Translations under genes and position numbers: made by a program
Shown here: piece by piece, positions 8,971 to 18,216 of the stretch
Position numbering within the stretch: the first letter of the stretch is position 1
Layout: every line of letters begins with the position of its first letter
Assembly (NCBI GenBank): GCA_963751595.1
Contig: CAVVVC010000002.1
Coordinates: forward strand, 248,001 to 312,000
Length of the DNA: 64,000 bases
From: JAHEGP01 sp963751595
GTDB lineage: Bacteria; Pseudomonadota; Gammaproteobacteria; Pseudomonadales; JAHEGP01
Direction: 5' to 3'
The notes under the pieces: generated by a model
Told to the model about the DNA's origin: nothing
Database searches by the model: none
The model's input: only the letters and a program-made list of their open reading frames with translations

Positions 8971-10056
8971 ATGCTGTTGCTGCTATCCGAATACCTGTCC
9001 CATTTTTCCAGTGCCTTTAACGTCTTTCAGTATCTGACCCTGCGTGCGGCTCTGGCAGTGCTGACCTCACTGGCAATTTCCCTGCTGGTTGGCCCCTACG
9101 TCATCAAGCGTCTCAACTATCACCAGATTGGCCAGTCGGTGCGCAATGACGGGCCGGAAAGTCATTTGAGTAAAAACGGTACACCAACCATGGGCGGCGC
9201 GCTCATTCTGATCTCGCTGCTGATAACGACACTGTTGTGGAGTGACCTGACCAACGTGTATGTGTGGATTGTCTTCGTCGTGACCCTGTTGTTCGGTGCC
9301 GTGGGTTGGGTTGATGATTATCGCAAGGTCATTGAAAAGGATTCCCGGGGGCTGCCTGCGCGCTGGAAGTATTTCTGGCAATCGTTGGGTGGGCTGGGCG
9401 TTGCAATCGCACTCTACATGCTCGCCGACGATCCGGCGCATACCGAGTTCTTTCTGCCCTTCGTCAAGACCGCCCTGTTTGATCTTGGGCCCTTCTGGTT
9501 CATCGTGCTGGGCTACTTCGTTATCGTTGGCAGCAGCAACGCGGTCAACCTCACCGACGGGCTCGATGGCCTGGCCATTATGCCGACTGTCCTGGTGGGC
9601 TCGGCCCTGGGCCTCATCGCTTACCTCAGCGGCAATGTCAATTTTTCCAACTACCTGTTGATTCCCTATGTGCCGGGGGCCGGGGAACTGGTGGTCTTTT
9701 GCGCCGCGATGGCAGGAGCGGGACTCGGATTTTTGTGGTTCAACACCTACCCGGCGCAAATTTTTATGGGCGATGTCGGCGCCCTTGCGCTGGGTGCTGC
9801 GCTGGGGACCGTGGCGATCATCACCCGCCATGAGCTGGTGTTTTTTATCATGGGTGGCATCTTCGTGCTGGAGACCGTATCGGTGATCCTGCAAGTGGCC
9901 AGCTACAAAATGACCGGCCGGCGGATTTTTCGCATGGCCCCTATTCATCACCATTTCGAGCTGAAAGGCTGGCCCGAGCCCCGGGTGATCGTTCGTTTCT
10001 GGATCATCACGGTGGTGTTGGTGTTGATTGGTCTGTCGACCCTGAAGTTACGGTGA
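8971..10056 (+). CDS. mraY: Phospho-N-acetylmuramoyl-pentapeptide transferase MraY
   Basis: This is a 361-residue polytopic membrane enzyme that makes lipid I from UDP-MurNAc-pentapeptide and undecaprenyl phosphate. Visible signatures are NGTPTMGGALIL, GWVDDYRKV, NLTDGLDGLA and PIHHHFELKGW; the Asp and His residues in these line the active site. The ATG follows the murF stop directly, with no gap. Length and motif order match the family. Confidence 0.98.
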   Translation: MLLLLSEYLSHFSSAFNVFQYLTLRAALAVLTSLAISLLVGPYVIKRLNYHQIGQSVRNDGPESHLSKNGTPTMGGALILISLLITTLLWSDLTNVYVWIVFVVTLLFGAVGWVDDYRKVIEKDSRGLPARWKYFWQSLGGLGVAIALYMLADDPAHTEFFLPFVKTALFDLGPFWFIVLGYFVIVGSSNAVNLTDGLDGLAIMPTVLVGSALGLIAYLSGNVNFSNYLLIPYVPGAGELVVFCAAMAGAGLGFLWFNTYPAQIFMGDVGALALGAALGTVAIITRHELVFFIMGGIFVLETVSVILQVASYKMTGRRIFRMAPIHHHFELKGWPEPRVIVRFWIITVVLVLIGLSTLKLR

Positions 10057-11423
10057 TTGCGGTGCAGACGATTGCTACTGACAATAAGACAGCGGTACTG
10101 GGACTAGGCGCAACAGGGCGCTCCTGCGCGCGTTACCTGCGGCAAAAGGGGCGTACATTTGCTGCCTTTGACAGTGGCCTGGATGATGCCCAGGCGGCCC
10201 TTTTTCGGGAACAGCTTCCCGGGGCTCCACTGTACACCGGCGCTTTCGATGCTGATACCCTGGCGGGCTTCAGTCAATTGATCGTTAGCCCGGGTATCAG
10301 TCTCGAACAGCCGGCAATCCGGCATGCGCTTGATCACGGCGCAGATTTGATCAGTGATATTGATTTGCTGCTGGCAGAAACCGACAAGCCGGTGGTCGCT
10401 ATCACCGGCTCAAACGGAAAAACCACGGTAACCACTTTGGTGGGTGAAATGGCTGCGGCCAGTGGCCTGCAAGCAGCTGTCGGCGGCAACATCGGCACTC
10501 CGGTGCTCGACCTCCTGGCCTCCGGGCAGAGCTGGGATATCTTCGTCCTCGAGCTGTCCAGTTTCCAACTGGAGCGCAGCAGGCCGCCGGCAGCCGTTGC
10601 CGCCAGCATATTGAATATTTCCCCCGACCACATGGACCGCTACTCAGGGCTGGCCGCTTACCAGCAGGCCAAGCAGCGTATTTACCCAGCCTCTCGCTGT
10701 GCGGTCTTCAACCGCGATGACAAGCTCACCTACCCACTGCTTGGCCGCAATCAAACCAGTATCAGTTTCGGTGCCGGCGAGCCCGACCTGAAGCAATATG
10801 GCCTGGTTTACGAGGACGGAGTCTGCTGGCTGGCGCGGGGACACGAACTGCTGTTGTCGAGCGCCGATATGCAACTGTACGGGGAGCACAACCTGCTCAA
10901 TGCCCTGGCGGCACTGGCCCTGGGAGAGGCGGCGGAGCTTCCACGCGAAGCGATGGTGTCGGTTTTGCGCGAGTTTGCTGGCCTGGATCATCGTTGCCAG
11001 CGCCTGGGTGAGCGCAATGGCGTTACCTTTTTCAATGACTCCAAGGGCACCAACACCGGCGCTACGATTGCGGCTGTGACGGGGCTGTCGCAGCGCCCGA
11101 ATGATATCGTCCTGATCGCCGGGGGCCAGGGCAAGGGCGCCGATTTCGGTAGCATGGAGTCGCTGGCTGGGCGGCTCAAGGCGGTTGTATTGCTGGGAGA
11201 AGCTGCGGCGGATATCGCCCGGGTGCTGGACGGTCGGGTAGCGATTGTCGAAGCCGGAGACATGGCGGCTGCCGTTGCCGAGGCAATCCGCCTTGCCGAT
11301 ACCGGGGACCGCATCCTGCTGTCCCCCGCCTGTGCCAGTTTCGACCAGTTTCGCGATTATCAACACCGGGGCGAAGTCTTCAGTGGCCTGGTGCGCGAGC
11401 ACGTGGCAGGAGGCGAGCAATGA
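10053..11423 (+). CDS. murD: UDP-N-acetylmuramoyl-L-alanine--D-glutamate ligase MurD
   Basis: The product has 456 residues. It carries an N-terminal nucleotide-binding fold (VLGLGATGRSCARYL), the ATP loop GSNGKTTVTTLVG, and later NDSKGTN and LLSPACASFDQFRDYQHRG, the MurD C-terminal signature. It adds D-glutamate to UDP-MurNAc-L-Ala. The start is GTG, overlapping the mraY stop as GTGA, which is why an ATG is absent. Confidence 0.97.
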   Translation: MIAVQTIATDNKTAVLGLGATGRSCARYLRQKGRTFAAFDSGLDDAQAALFREQLPGAPLYTGAFDADTLAGFSQLIVSPGISLEQPAIRHALDHGADLISDIDLLLAETDKPVVAITGSNGKTTVTTLVGEMAAASGLQAAVGGNIGTPVLDLLASGQSWDIFVLELSSFQLERSRPPAAVAASILNISPDHMDRYSGLAAYQQAKQRIYPASRCAVFNRDDKLTYPLLGRNQTSISFGAGEPDLKQYGLVYEDGVCWLARGHELLLSSADMQLYGEHNLLNALAALALGEAAELPREAMVSVLREFAGLDHRCQRLGERNGVTFFNDSKGTNTGATIAAVTGLSQRPNDIVLIAGGQGKGADFGSMESLAGRLKAVVLLGEAAADIARVLDGRVAIVEAGDMAAAVAEAIRLADTGDRILLSPACASFDQFRDYQHRGEVFSGLVREHVAGGEQ

Positions 11424-12586
11424 CCCTCCTCGGCTTCAAAATGCCAGTCCTGCAGTTGAAGGCGGCGGATGGCCTGCTTTGCGCCGCACTGGTGGCGCTG
11501 CTGATCGCGGGTTTTATCGCCATGAGCTCAGCCTCCATCGAATTTGCTCGCAACCAATACCAGAATCCTTTTCATCACATGCAGCGTCATGGCTTTTACC
11601 TGCTACTGGCGCTGCTCGGTGGTGTTGCCGTGTTTCATATTCCCAGCGCGACGCTGGATCGCCATGGCTGGTGGTTGCTGTTGCTGGGGATTGCGCTGCT
11701 GTGCCTGGTGCTGGCGGTGGGGCGCGAGGTCAACGGCAGTAAGCGCTGGTTGGCGATCGGGCCCTTCACCGTGCAGGTTTCGGAGTTCGTCAAACTCTTC
11801 GTGGTTATCTACATGGCGGGATACCTGGTGCGCCGCCGCGACGAAGTGCGCTCCAACCTGAAAGGGTTTCTCAAGCCCTTGGTTGTGATGTCGATCCTGA
11901 TCGTGCTGCTGCTGGCGGAGCCAGACTTTGGCGCTGCCGTGGTCATGATGGGCACGGTGATGGGGATGCTCTTCCTTGGCGGCGCCCGCTTGTGGCAGTT
12001 TCTTACCCTCAGTGGAGTGTGTGCGCTGGCTGCAGGCGCGATGGTGGCGACGTCGGATTATCGGATGGAGCGCCTGCTGGCCTACACCAATCCCTGGGAA
12101 CACCAGTACGGCATCAGCTACCAGTTGGTGCAAGCCCTGATTGCCTTCGGGCGAGGGGAGTGGCTCGGGGTTGGGCTTGGTAATAGTGTGCAGAAGCTAT
12201 CCTACCTCCCCGAAGCGCATACTGATTTTGTTTTTGCGATTCTCGCTGAAGAGATGGGCGCCGTCGGCGTGCTGGTGGTGCTGGCACTGTTCGCTACCCT
12301 GGTCGGCCGGATGCTGCAGGTCGGTCGCCGCGCAGAGCAGCAGGGGTTTGGTTTTGGTGCCTATTTGTCTTACGGCGCTGCCTTGCTGATAGCGCTGCAG
12401 GTTTTCATCAATGTCGGCGTCAATACCGGCCTGCTGCCAACCAAGGGCTTGACTTTGCCGTTTTTCAGCTATGGCGGCAGCAGTCTAATCACCTGTGTAT
12501 TGCTGGTGGCTCTGGTTGCAAGGGTGGAATTGACGGTTCGTGAGCAACAGGCCGCAGCCAGGGAAGAGGCGACGGAAAGCCGATGA
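11420..12586 (+). CDS. ftsW: Peptidoglycan glycosyltransferase FtsW (SEDS family)
   Basis: The product has 388 residues and about ten hydrophobic segments. SEDS landmarks are present: SSASIEFA near the N-terminus, VNGSKRWLAIGPFTVQVSEF, and the C-terminal NTGLLPTKGLTLPFFSYGGS. It polymerises lipid II at the septum together with FtsI. The start overlaps murD (ATGA). FtsW rather than RodA is assigned from its place between murD and murG. Confidence 0.97.
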   Translation: MTLLGFKMPVLQLKAADGLLCAALVALLIAGFIAMSSASIEFARNQYQNPFHHMQRHGFYLLLALLGGVAVFHIPSATLDRHGWWLLLLGIALLCLVLAVGREVNGSKRWLAIGPFTVQVSEFVKLFVVIYMAGYLVRRRDEVRSNLKGFLKPLVVMSILIVLLLAEPDFGAAVVMMGTVMGMLFLGGARLWQFLTLSGVCALAAGAMVATSDYRMERLLAYTNPWEHQYGISYQLVQALIAFGRGEWLGVGLGNSVQKLSYLPEAHTDFVFAILAEEMGAVGVLVVLALFATLVGRMLQVGRRAEQQGFGFGAYLSYGAALLIALQVFINVGVNTGLLPTKGLTLPFFSYGGSSLITCVLLVALVARVELTVREQQAAAREEATESR

Positions 12587-13671
12587 AGCAGCGTGACCAC
12601 AAGCACATTCTGATTATGGCCGGCGGTACCGGCGGCCATGTCTACCCTGCACTCGCCACGGCCCGCTGCCTGCAGGATGCCGGCTATCAGGTGGAGTGGC
12701 TTGGCACCGAGCGGGGCATCGAATCACGCCTGGTGCCGGACGCGGGGATTACCCTGCATTGCCTGACCGTGACCGGATTGCGGGGCAAACGGCTGTGGGT
12801 ATTGCTCAAGGCACCGGTGTTGTTGCCGCTGGCGCTGGGGCAGGCAATGAAGGTTTGTCGGCGGTTTCGGCCCGCATGTGTACTGGGAATGGGCGGTTTT
12901 GCCTCCGGGCCCGGTGGGGTTTGCGCCTGGTTGCTTGGCATTCCGCTGCTGATTCAGGAGCAGAACGCTGTGCCCGGAACCACCAATCGCATTCTGGCGC
13001 GCCTTGCCCGGGTCGTCATGGAGGGTTTTCAGGGCGCCTTCGGCCGGCCCGGGGTGGTGTTTACCGGCAATCCTGTCCGCCGGGAAATCGTTGATATCCC
13101 GACCCCGGACCAGCGTGGGCTTGGCCAGCACGAAAAGCTGCGAGTGCTGGTGGTGGGTGGTAGCCTGGGTGCCCAGGCGCTGAATCAGGCCGTCCCCGCG
13201 GCTCTGGTCCAGATGCCGGAGACATCGCGTCCCCAGGTCCGACATCAAACCGGTCCGGGTCAATATGCTGAAACCGCCAGCCGTTATCGGTCCAGTGCGG
13301 TGGCTGCCCGGGTTGAACCCTATATAGAGGATATGGCGGAGGCCTACAGTTGGGCGGATGTTGTCATCTGCCGGGCCGGTGCCCTCACTGTTTCCGAGCT
13401 GGCGGCAGCGGGCCTGCCATCCCTGTTGGTGCCCTATCCCCATGCCATCGACGACCACCAGACCCGCAACGCCGAATGGTTGGCCAGTCGCGGGGGCGCG
13501 GTTCTATTGCCCCAGCCGCAGCTCGATGCGGTGAGTCTGGCGCGGCAACTGTCCGCGTGGCAGGCAGATCCGGAACAGTTGCTGGCAATGGCCCGATGTG
13601 CCCGCGAATGTGCTCGGCCCCAGGCGGCTGAAGACGTGGCGAAACACTGTGTGGAGGTGGCCAGTGGCTAA
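12583..13671 (+). CDS. murG: UDP-GlcNAc--lipid I N-acetylglucosaminyltransferase MurG
   Basis: This 362-residue GT28 enzyme converts lipid I to lipid II on the inner face of the membrane. The N-terminal glycine loop GGTGGHVYPALA, the second loop VVGGSLGAQALNQAVP and the donor-binding region CRAGALTVSELAAAGLPSLLVPYP are characteristic. The start overlaps ftsW (ATGA), and the 3' end overlaps the murC start by 8 bp. Confidence 0.97.
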   Translation: MKQRDHKHILIMAGGTGGHVYPALATARCLQDAGYQVEWLGTERGIESRLVPDAGITLHCLTVTGLRGKRLWVLLKAPVLLPLALGQAMKVCRRFRPACVLGMGGFASGPGGVCAWLLGIPLLIQEQNAVPGTTNRILARLARVVMEGFQGAFGRPGVVFTGNPVRREIVDIPTPDQRGLGQHEKLRVLVVGGSLGAQALNQAVPAALVQMPETSRPQVRHQTGPGQYAETASRYRSSAVAARVEPYIEDMAEAYSWADVVICRAGALTVSELAAAGLPSLLVPYPHAIDDHQTRNAEWLASRGGAVLLPQPQLDAVSLARQLSAWQADPEQLLAMARCARECARPQAAEDVAKHCVEVASG

Positions 13672-15124
13672 GGTACCGGGCGCGTTTCAGGTGCCGGAAA
13701 TGCGGCGCATTGGCCAGATCCACTTTATCGGTATCGGTGGTGCCGGCATGTGCGGGATCGCGGAGGTGCTGCTCAATCAGGGTTATCGAATATCCGGATC
13801 CGATGCCCGGGCGAGTGCAGTGACCCAGCGCCTGGAGGGGTTGGGTGTACACATCGGCATCGGCCACAGCAGCACGCACCTGGAAGGCGCCGATGTCGTC
13901 GTTTGTTCCACAGCAATTCCGGATGATAATCCGGAACTGTTGTTCGCCAGGGAGCATCGCATACCGGTGGTTCCCAGGGCGGAGATGCTAGCTGAATTGA
14001 TGCGTTACCGGCACGGCATCGCTGTAGCGGGAACCCACGGGAAGACCACAACCACCAGCCTGATGGCCTCGGTGCTCGATGCCGGCAGGCGCGATCCAAC
14101 TTTCATCATTGGCGGCGTTCTCAACAGCGCCGGGGCAAACGCCGGCTTGGGCGAGAGCCGCTATCTGGTGGCGGAAGCCGACGAGAGTGATGCCTCCTTC
14201 CTGCACCTGCAACCGATGGTCGCCATTGTGACCAATATTGACGCTGACCACATGTCCACCTACGGCGGTGATTTCAGTCGCCTGGAAAACACCTTTATCG
14301 AGTTTCTGCACAATTTACCGTTTTACGGCCTGGCGGTGCTTTGCAGCGATGATCCAGTGGTGGAGCGGCTGCTCGGTCGGGTTGCCCGGCCCCTGGTCAC
14401 CTACGGTTTCAATGAGAGCGCCGACTATCGCATCACCGATATGCAGATGGACAAGATGCAGTCGACCTTTACGGTGCACCGCCCCGACGGTCATCCGGCG
14501 CTGGAAATTACCCTCAATATCCCGGGGCGTCACAATGTATTGAACGCGACCGCCGCGGTAGCGGTCGCCACCGACGAAAAAGTTGATGACGCTGCCATCG
14601 TTGCCGGGCTCGGTCGCTTTGCCGGGGTGGGTCGTCGCTTTGAAGTCTATGGGGAATACCCGGTTGGTGATGGCACTGCGATGCTGGTCGATGACTATGG
14701 TCACCATCCCACCGAGGTTGCGGCGACCGTGGCAGCGGTTCGCCAGGGGTGGCCCGAGCGGCGCCTGCTGATGTTGTATCAGCCCCATCGTTATTCGCGA
14801 ACCCGCGACCTGTACGAAGATTTTGTCGATGTGCTGTCGACTGTGGATGAGCTGCTCTTGCTGGAGGTGTATAGCGCCGGTGAAGAAGCGGTATCGGGTG
14901 CAGACAGCAAGAGCCTGTGTCGGAGTATTCGCCAGCGCGGCGCTGTAGAGCCGGTCTACGTCACCGGCATTGAGCAGGCGCCGGAGGTGCTGCGCGATGT
15001 GGCACGGGCAGGGGATATCGTTCTTACCCAGGGTGCTGGCGATGTTGGTAGTCTCGCCCGTACCCTGGCTGACCTGGGCATCGTCGGGAAAAACACCGCC
15101 GATGATAGAGGTGGGGCAGGATGA
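13664..15124 (+). CDS. murC: UDP-N-acetylmuramate--L-alanine ligase MurC
   Basis: This is the first ligase of the stem-peptide pathway, 486 residues from a GTG at 13664. I chose that start because GGAGG (13653-13657) lies 6 bp upstream and the next residues lead straight into IHFIGIGGAGMCGIAEVL, the UDP-binding motif. The ATP loop is GTHGKTTTTSLM. The central domain has DADHMSTYGGDF and the C-terminal domain DDYGHHPTEV. The frame is open further upstream only within murG. Confidence 0.96.
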   Translation: MAKVPGAFQVPEMRRIGQIHFIGIGGAGMCGIAEVLLNQGYRISGSDARASAVTQRLEGLGVHIGIGHSSTHLEGADVVVCSTAIPDDNPELLFAREHRIPVVPRAEMLAELMRYRHGIAVAGTHGKTTTTSLMASVLDAGRRDPTFIIGGVLNSAGANAGLGESRYLVAEADESDASFLHLQPMVAIVTNIDADHMSTYGGDFSRLENTFIEFLHNLPFYGLAVLCSDDPVVERLLGRVARPLVTYGFNESADYRITDMQMDKMQSTFTVHRPDGHPALEITLNIPGRHNVLNATAAVAVATDEKVDDAAIVAGLGRFAGVGRRFEVYGEYPVGDGTAMLVDDYGHHPTEVAATVAAVRQGWPERRLLMLYQPHRYSRTRDLYEDFVDVLSTVDELLLLEVYSAGEEAVSGADSKSLCRSIRQRGAVEPVYVTGIEQAPEVLRDVARAGDIVLTQGAGDVGSLARTLADLGIVGKNTADDRGGAG

Positions 15125-16083
15125 CGCGCAAACTGGTGCAGGCTATTCAAACGGCATTGCAGTCGCCGATTGCGGTGCTCTGTGGCGGTTTGGCCGCAGA
15201 GCGTGAAGTCTCGCTGCAAAGTGGCCGCAGTTGCCATGCCGCGCTGGCAGGCAGTGGGCTCGATACGGTGCTGGTGGATACCCGTGACGACTGGATCGCC
15301 CAGTTGCGCGAGGGCGGTTTCAAGCACAGTTTTATCGCCCTGCATGGCCCGGGTGGTGAGGACGGTACCATCCAGGGTGCGCTTGCCGCCCTGGGTGTGA
15401 GTTACACCGGGAGTGGGGTGCTGGCGTCGGCTCTGGCAATGGACAAGTGGCGCTGCAAGCAATTATGGCGGGGGCTTTCCCTGCCGACTCCCCCGTCGGC
15501 GCTGCTGAGCCCCGCCAGCGATTGGGATGAAGTCATGCGCGTGCTGGGTGAACGGGTGATCGTCAAGCCAGCTCACGAAGGTTCCAGCATCGGTATGAGT
15601 GTTGTCGATGGTGCAGAGCAACTGGAGCGCGCCTATCACACGGCGGCGGGCTTCGATGCCCTGGTGTTTGCCGAGAGTTGGGTCGAGGGCGGTGAGTACA
15701 CCGTGTCCCTGCTGGCGGACGAGGTGCTGCCGGTCATAAAGCTCGAAACCGACCACAGCTTCTACGACTTCGACGCCAAATACCTGGCCAATGACACCCG
15801 CTACCTCATTCCCTGTGGTCTGTCGGCGACCCAGGACGCGCAACTGCAGGCGCTTGCCCTGGCGGCTTACCAAAGCCTCGGTTGCCATGGTTGGGGGCGG
15901 GTGGATGCCCTGCAGGACGCTGCGGGTGGCTTCCAGTTATTGGAGGTCAATACGATCCCGGGGATGACCGATCACAGCCTGGTGCCGATGGCGGCAAAAG
16001 CGGCTGGGTACAGCTTCGATGAACTCGTGCTGCGGATTCTGGCGGTGAGTCTCGGTGTGCCGTTGGAGGGCCGGGCGAGGTGA
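15121..16083 (+). CDS. ddl: D-alanine--D-alanine ligase
   Basis: The product is a 320-residue ATP-grasp enzyme. It has IAVLCGGLAAEREVSLQSG at the N-terminus, the ATP-binding Lys in VIVKPAHEGSSIGM, the omega-loop region ETDHSFYDFDAKYL, and the metal-binding end LLEVNTIPGMTDHSLVPMAAKAAG. It makes the D-Ala-D-Ala used by MurF. It overlaps murC (ATGA) and ftsQ (GTGA). The position between murC and ftsQ fits the DdlB isozyme. Confidence 0.97.
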   Translation: MTRKLVQAIQTALQSPIAVLCGGLAAEREVSLQSGRSCHAALAGSGLDTVLVDTRDDWIAQLREGGFKHSFIALHGPGGEDGTIQGALAALGVSYTGSGVLASALAMDKWRCKQLWRGLSLPTPPSALLSPASDWDEVMRVLGERVIVKPAHEGSSIGMSVVDGAEQLERAYHTAAGFDALVFAESWVEGGEYTVSLLADEVLPVIKLETDHSFYDFDAKYLANDTRYLIPCGLSATQDAQLQALALAAYQSLGCHGWGRVDALQDAAGGFQLLEVNTIPGMTDHSLVPMAAKAAGYSFDELVLRILAVSLGVPLEGRAR

Positions 16084-16892
16084 TCAAGTCTGCCAACAAT
16101 CGCACGTTATCGCGCCGCCGCGGCGCCAGCCGCAAGGCCGTGCGTCGGCGTCGCGTGTTGCTGAAACCGTCGGTTGACGCGGGTCTGGTATTGCGGGGCC
16201 TGGCGGCGGTAGCCATGTTGGCCTGCGTCGGCCTGCTGGTTTACAAGGCGGCGGACTTGCTGGAGCGTCCGGTGCGCGAGGTCACAGTGAAGGGTGACTT
16301 TACGCATCTGCAAAAGGCTGACGTCAAGCAGGCGGTAGCGCCCTTCATCCACAACGACTACCTGACGGTACCCCTGGTTGAATTGCGCGCCTCACTGGAA
16401 GCGCTGCCCTGGGTCTACCAGGCCGCCGTCAAGCGCGATTGGCCCGAAGGGCTGCGGATTACGGTGCAGGAGCAAAAGCCGATCGCCTGGTGGGGTAAGC
16501 AGCGCCTGATCAACAACAAAGGGCAGCTCTTTTCACCCGCTGGTGCCCAGGTCAATGAGCCCATGCCCTTCCTGGAGGGGCCTGAAGGCACGCAGGAAGA
16601 GGTTATGCAGCGCTATATCGATCTCGGCAAAGTGCTGGGTAGCCGGGATCTAGCCCTGCAATCATTGCGCTTGAGCGAGCGAGGTTCGTGGAGTGTTGGA
16701 CTGGAGAGCGAAATCGAGCTGACCTTCGGTCGTGAGAGAGTCATGGAAAAGCTGCAGCGCTTTCTGGCAATTTACGATTCGGCGCTAAGCAAACACCTGG
16801 CGAACATCAAACATGTCGACCTGCGTTATCAGAACGGTCTGGCGGTGGAGTGGTTGCAGCCGCCGGATAGCACTAATCAGGCAGAGAGTTGA
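16080..16892 (+). CDS. ftsQ: Cell division protein FtsQ
   Basis: The product has 270 residues: a basic cytoplasmic tail rich in Arg, one transmembrane segment (AAVAMLACVGLLVYKAA), a POTRA domain beginning REVTVKGDFTHLQ, and the beta domain with WPEGLRITVQEQKPIAWWG. FtsQ recruits FtsL/FtsB to the divisome. The start is GTG, overlapping the ddl stop. Confidence 0.95.
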   Translation: MIKSANNRTLSRRRGASRKAVRRRRVLLKPSVDAGLVLRGLAAVAMLACVGLLVYKAADLLERPVREVTVKGDFTHLQKADVKQAVAPFIHNDYLTVPLVELRASLEALPWVYQAAVKRDWPEGLRITVQEQKPIAWWGKQRLINNKGQLFSPAGAQVNEPMPFLEGPEGTQEEVMQRYIDLGKVLGSRDLALQSLRLSERGSWSVGLESEIELTFGRERVMEKLQRFLAIYDSALSKHLANIKHVDLRYQNGLAVEWLQPPDSTNQAES

Positions 16893-16929
16893 GGGCAACG
16901 CGCGTTCAGCGCGTAACGAGTGAGCATTT

Positions 16930-18159
16930 ATGAGCAGTGTTAACGAAGGCAACATGATAGTTGGCCTTGATATCGGAACTTCCAAAGTGGTTGCCCTGGT
17001 GGGTGAGGTCAACAAAGACGGCAAGATAGAGATCGTCGGGATCGGCTCGCACCAGTCGCGTGGGTTGAAGAAAGGTGTTGTTGTGAACATCGAATCCACG
17101 GTGCAATCGATTCAGCGTGCGGTTGAAGAAGCAGAGTTGATGGCAGGGTGCCAGATCCATTCGGTTTACGCCGGGATTGCCGGCAGCCATATTCGCAGCC
17201 TCAACTCCCACGGCATCGTTGCGATACGCGACCGCGAAGTGCAGCCCCTTGACCTTGAACGGGTCATCGATGCGGCTCAGGCGGTGGCCATTCCCGCCGA
17301 CCAGAAAGTGCTCCATATTCTGCCCCAGGAGTACATCATCGATACCCAGGAAGGGGTCAAGGAACCGCTGGGTATGTCGGGTGTTCGGCTGGAGGCAAAG
17401 GTTCACCTGGTGACCTGTGCCGTCAACGCCATCCAGAACATCGAAAAATGCATTCGACGCTGTGGGCTGGAAGTCGAAGACGTCATCCTGGAGCAGCTTG
17501 CCGCCAGTTACGCGGTGCTCACTGAGGACGAAAAGGAGCTGGGTGTCTGCATGGTGGATATCGGCGGCGGTACCAGCGACATGGCCATTTTTACCGAGGG
17601 TGCAATCAAGCATACCGGCGTGATACCTATCGCCGGCGATCAAGTCACCAACGATATCGCGATGGCGCTGAGAACACCGACCCAGCACGCCGAGGATATC
17701 AAGATCAAGTATGCCTGTGCGCTGACCCAGCTCACGGGCATCGATGAAACCATCAAGGTACCGAGCGTGGGTGACCGTCCGGCACGAGAGCTCTCCCGCC
17801 AGTCCCTCGCTGAAGTGGTGGAGCCGCGCTATGACGAGCTTTTTACCCTACTCCAGGCGGAATTACGCCGCAGCGGATTTGAGGACCTTATCCCCGCCGG
17901 GTTGGTGTTGACTGGTGGCACATCAAAAATGGAAGGCGCGGTAGAGCTGGCGGAGGAAATCTTCCATATGCCGGTGCGCCTTGGCCTACCCCAGGATGTT
18001 GCCGGTTTGAACGATATCGTCAGGAACCCTATTTATTCCACCGGGGTTGGGCTGTTGCAGTACGGCATGAAGCAACAGCGAAAGCAGGGCAATCAACAGG
18101 AGCGAAACTCCGTGAGTTTCGTTCAGCGCATCAAGCAGTGGTTTCAGGGCAATTTCTAA
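16930..18159 (+). CDS. ftsA: Cell division protein FtsA
   Basis: The product is a 409-residue actin-fold ATPase. Phosphate loop 1 is GLDIGTSKVVALVGE, phosphate loop 2 is VDIGGGTSDMAIF and the adenosine motif is LTGGTSKMEG. The C-terminus ends in an amphipathic basic and aromatic helix (FVQRIKQWFQGNF), the membrane-targeting sequence that ties FtsZ to the membrane. It is separated from ftsQ by 37 bp. Confidence 0.98.
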   Translation: MSSVNEGNMIVGLDIGTSKVVALVGEVNKDGKIEIVGIGSHQSRGLKKGVVVNIESTVQSIQRAVEEAELMAGCQIHSVYAGIAGSHIRSLNSHGIVAIRDREVQPLDLERVIDAAQAVAIPADQKVLHILPQEYIIDTQEGVKEPLGMSGVRLEAKVHLVTCAVNAIQNIEKCIRRCGLEVEDVILEQLAASYAVLTEDEKELGVCMVDIGGGTSDMAIFTEGAIKHTGVIPIAGDQVTNDIAMALRTPTQHAEDIKIKYACALTQLTGIDETIKVPSVGDRPARELSRQSLAEVVEPRYDELFTLLQAELRRSGFEDLIPAGLVLTGGTSKMEGAVELAEEIFHMPVRLGLPQDVAGLNDIVRNPIYSTGVGLLQYGMKQQRKQGNQQERNSVSFVQRIKQWFQGNF

Positions 18160-18216
18160 AGGTTTCAGTTGGGATTAACCAATTGATGTTAATGGCAAAA
18201 AAGGGAGTAACGTAAA

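Noticed and set aside
9067..9954. A 295-codon open frame on the - strand opposite mraY
   Set aside because: It is His/Gln/Asp-rich as expected for the complement of a membrane protein gene; mraY is certain.
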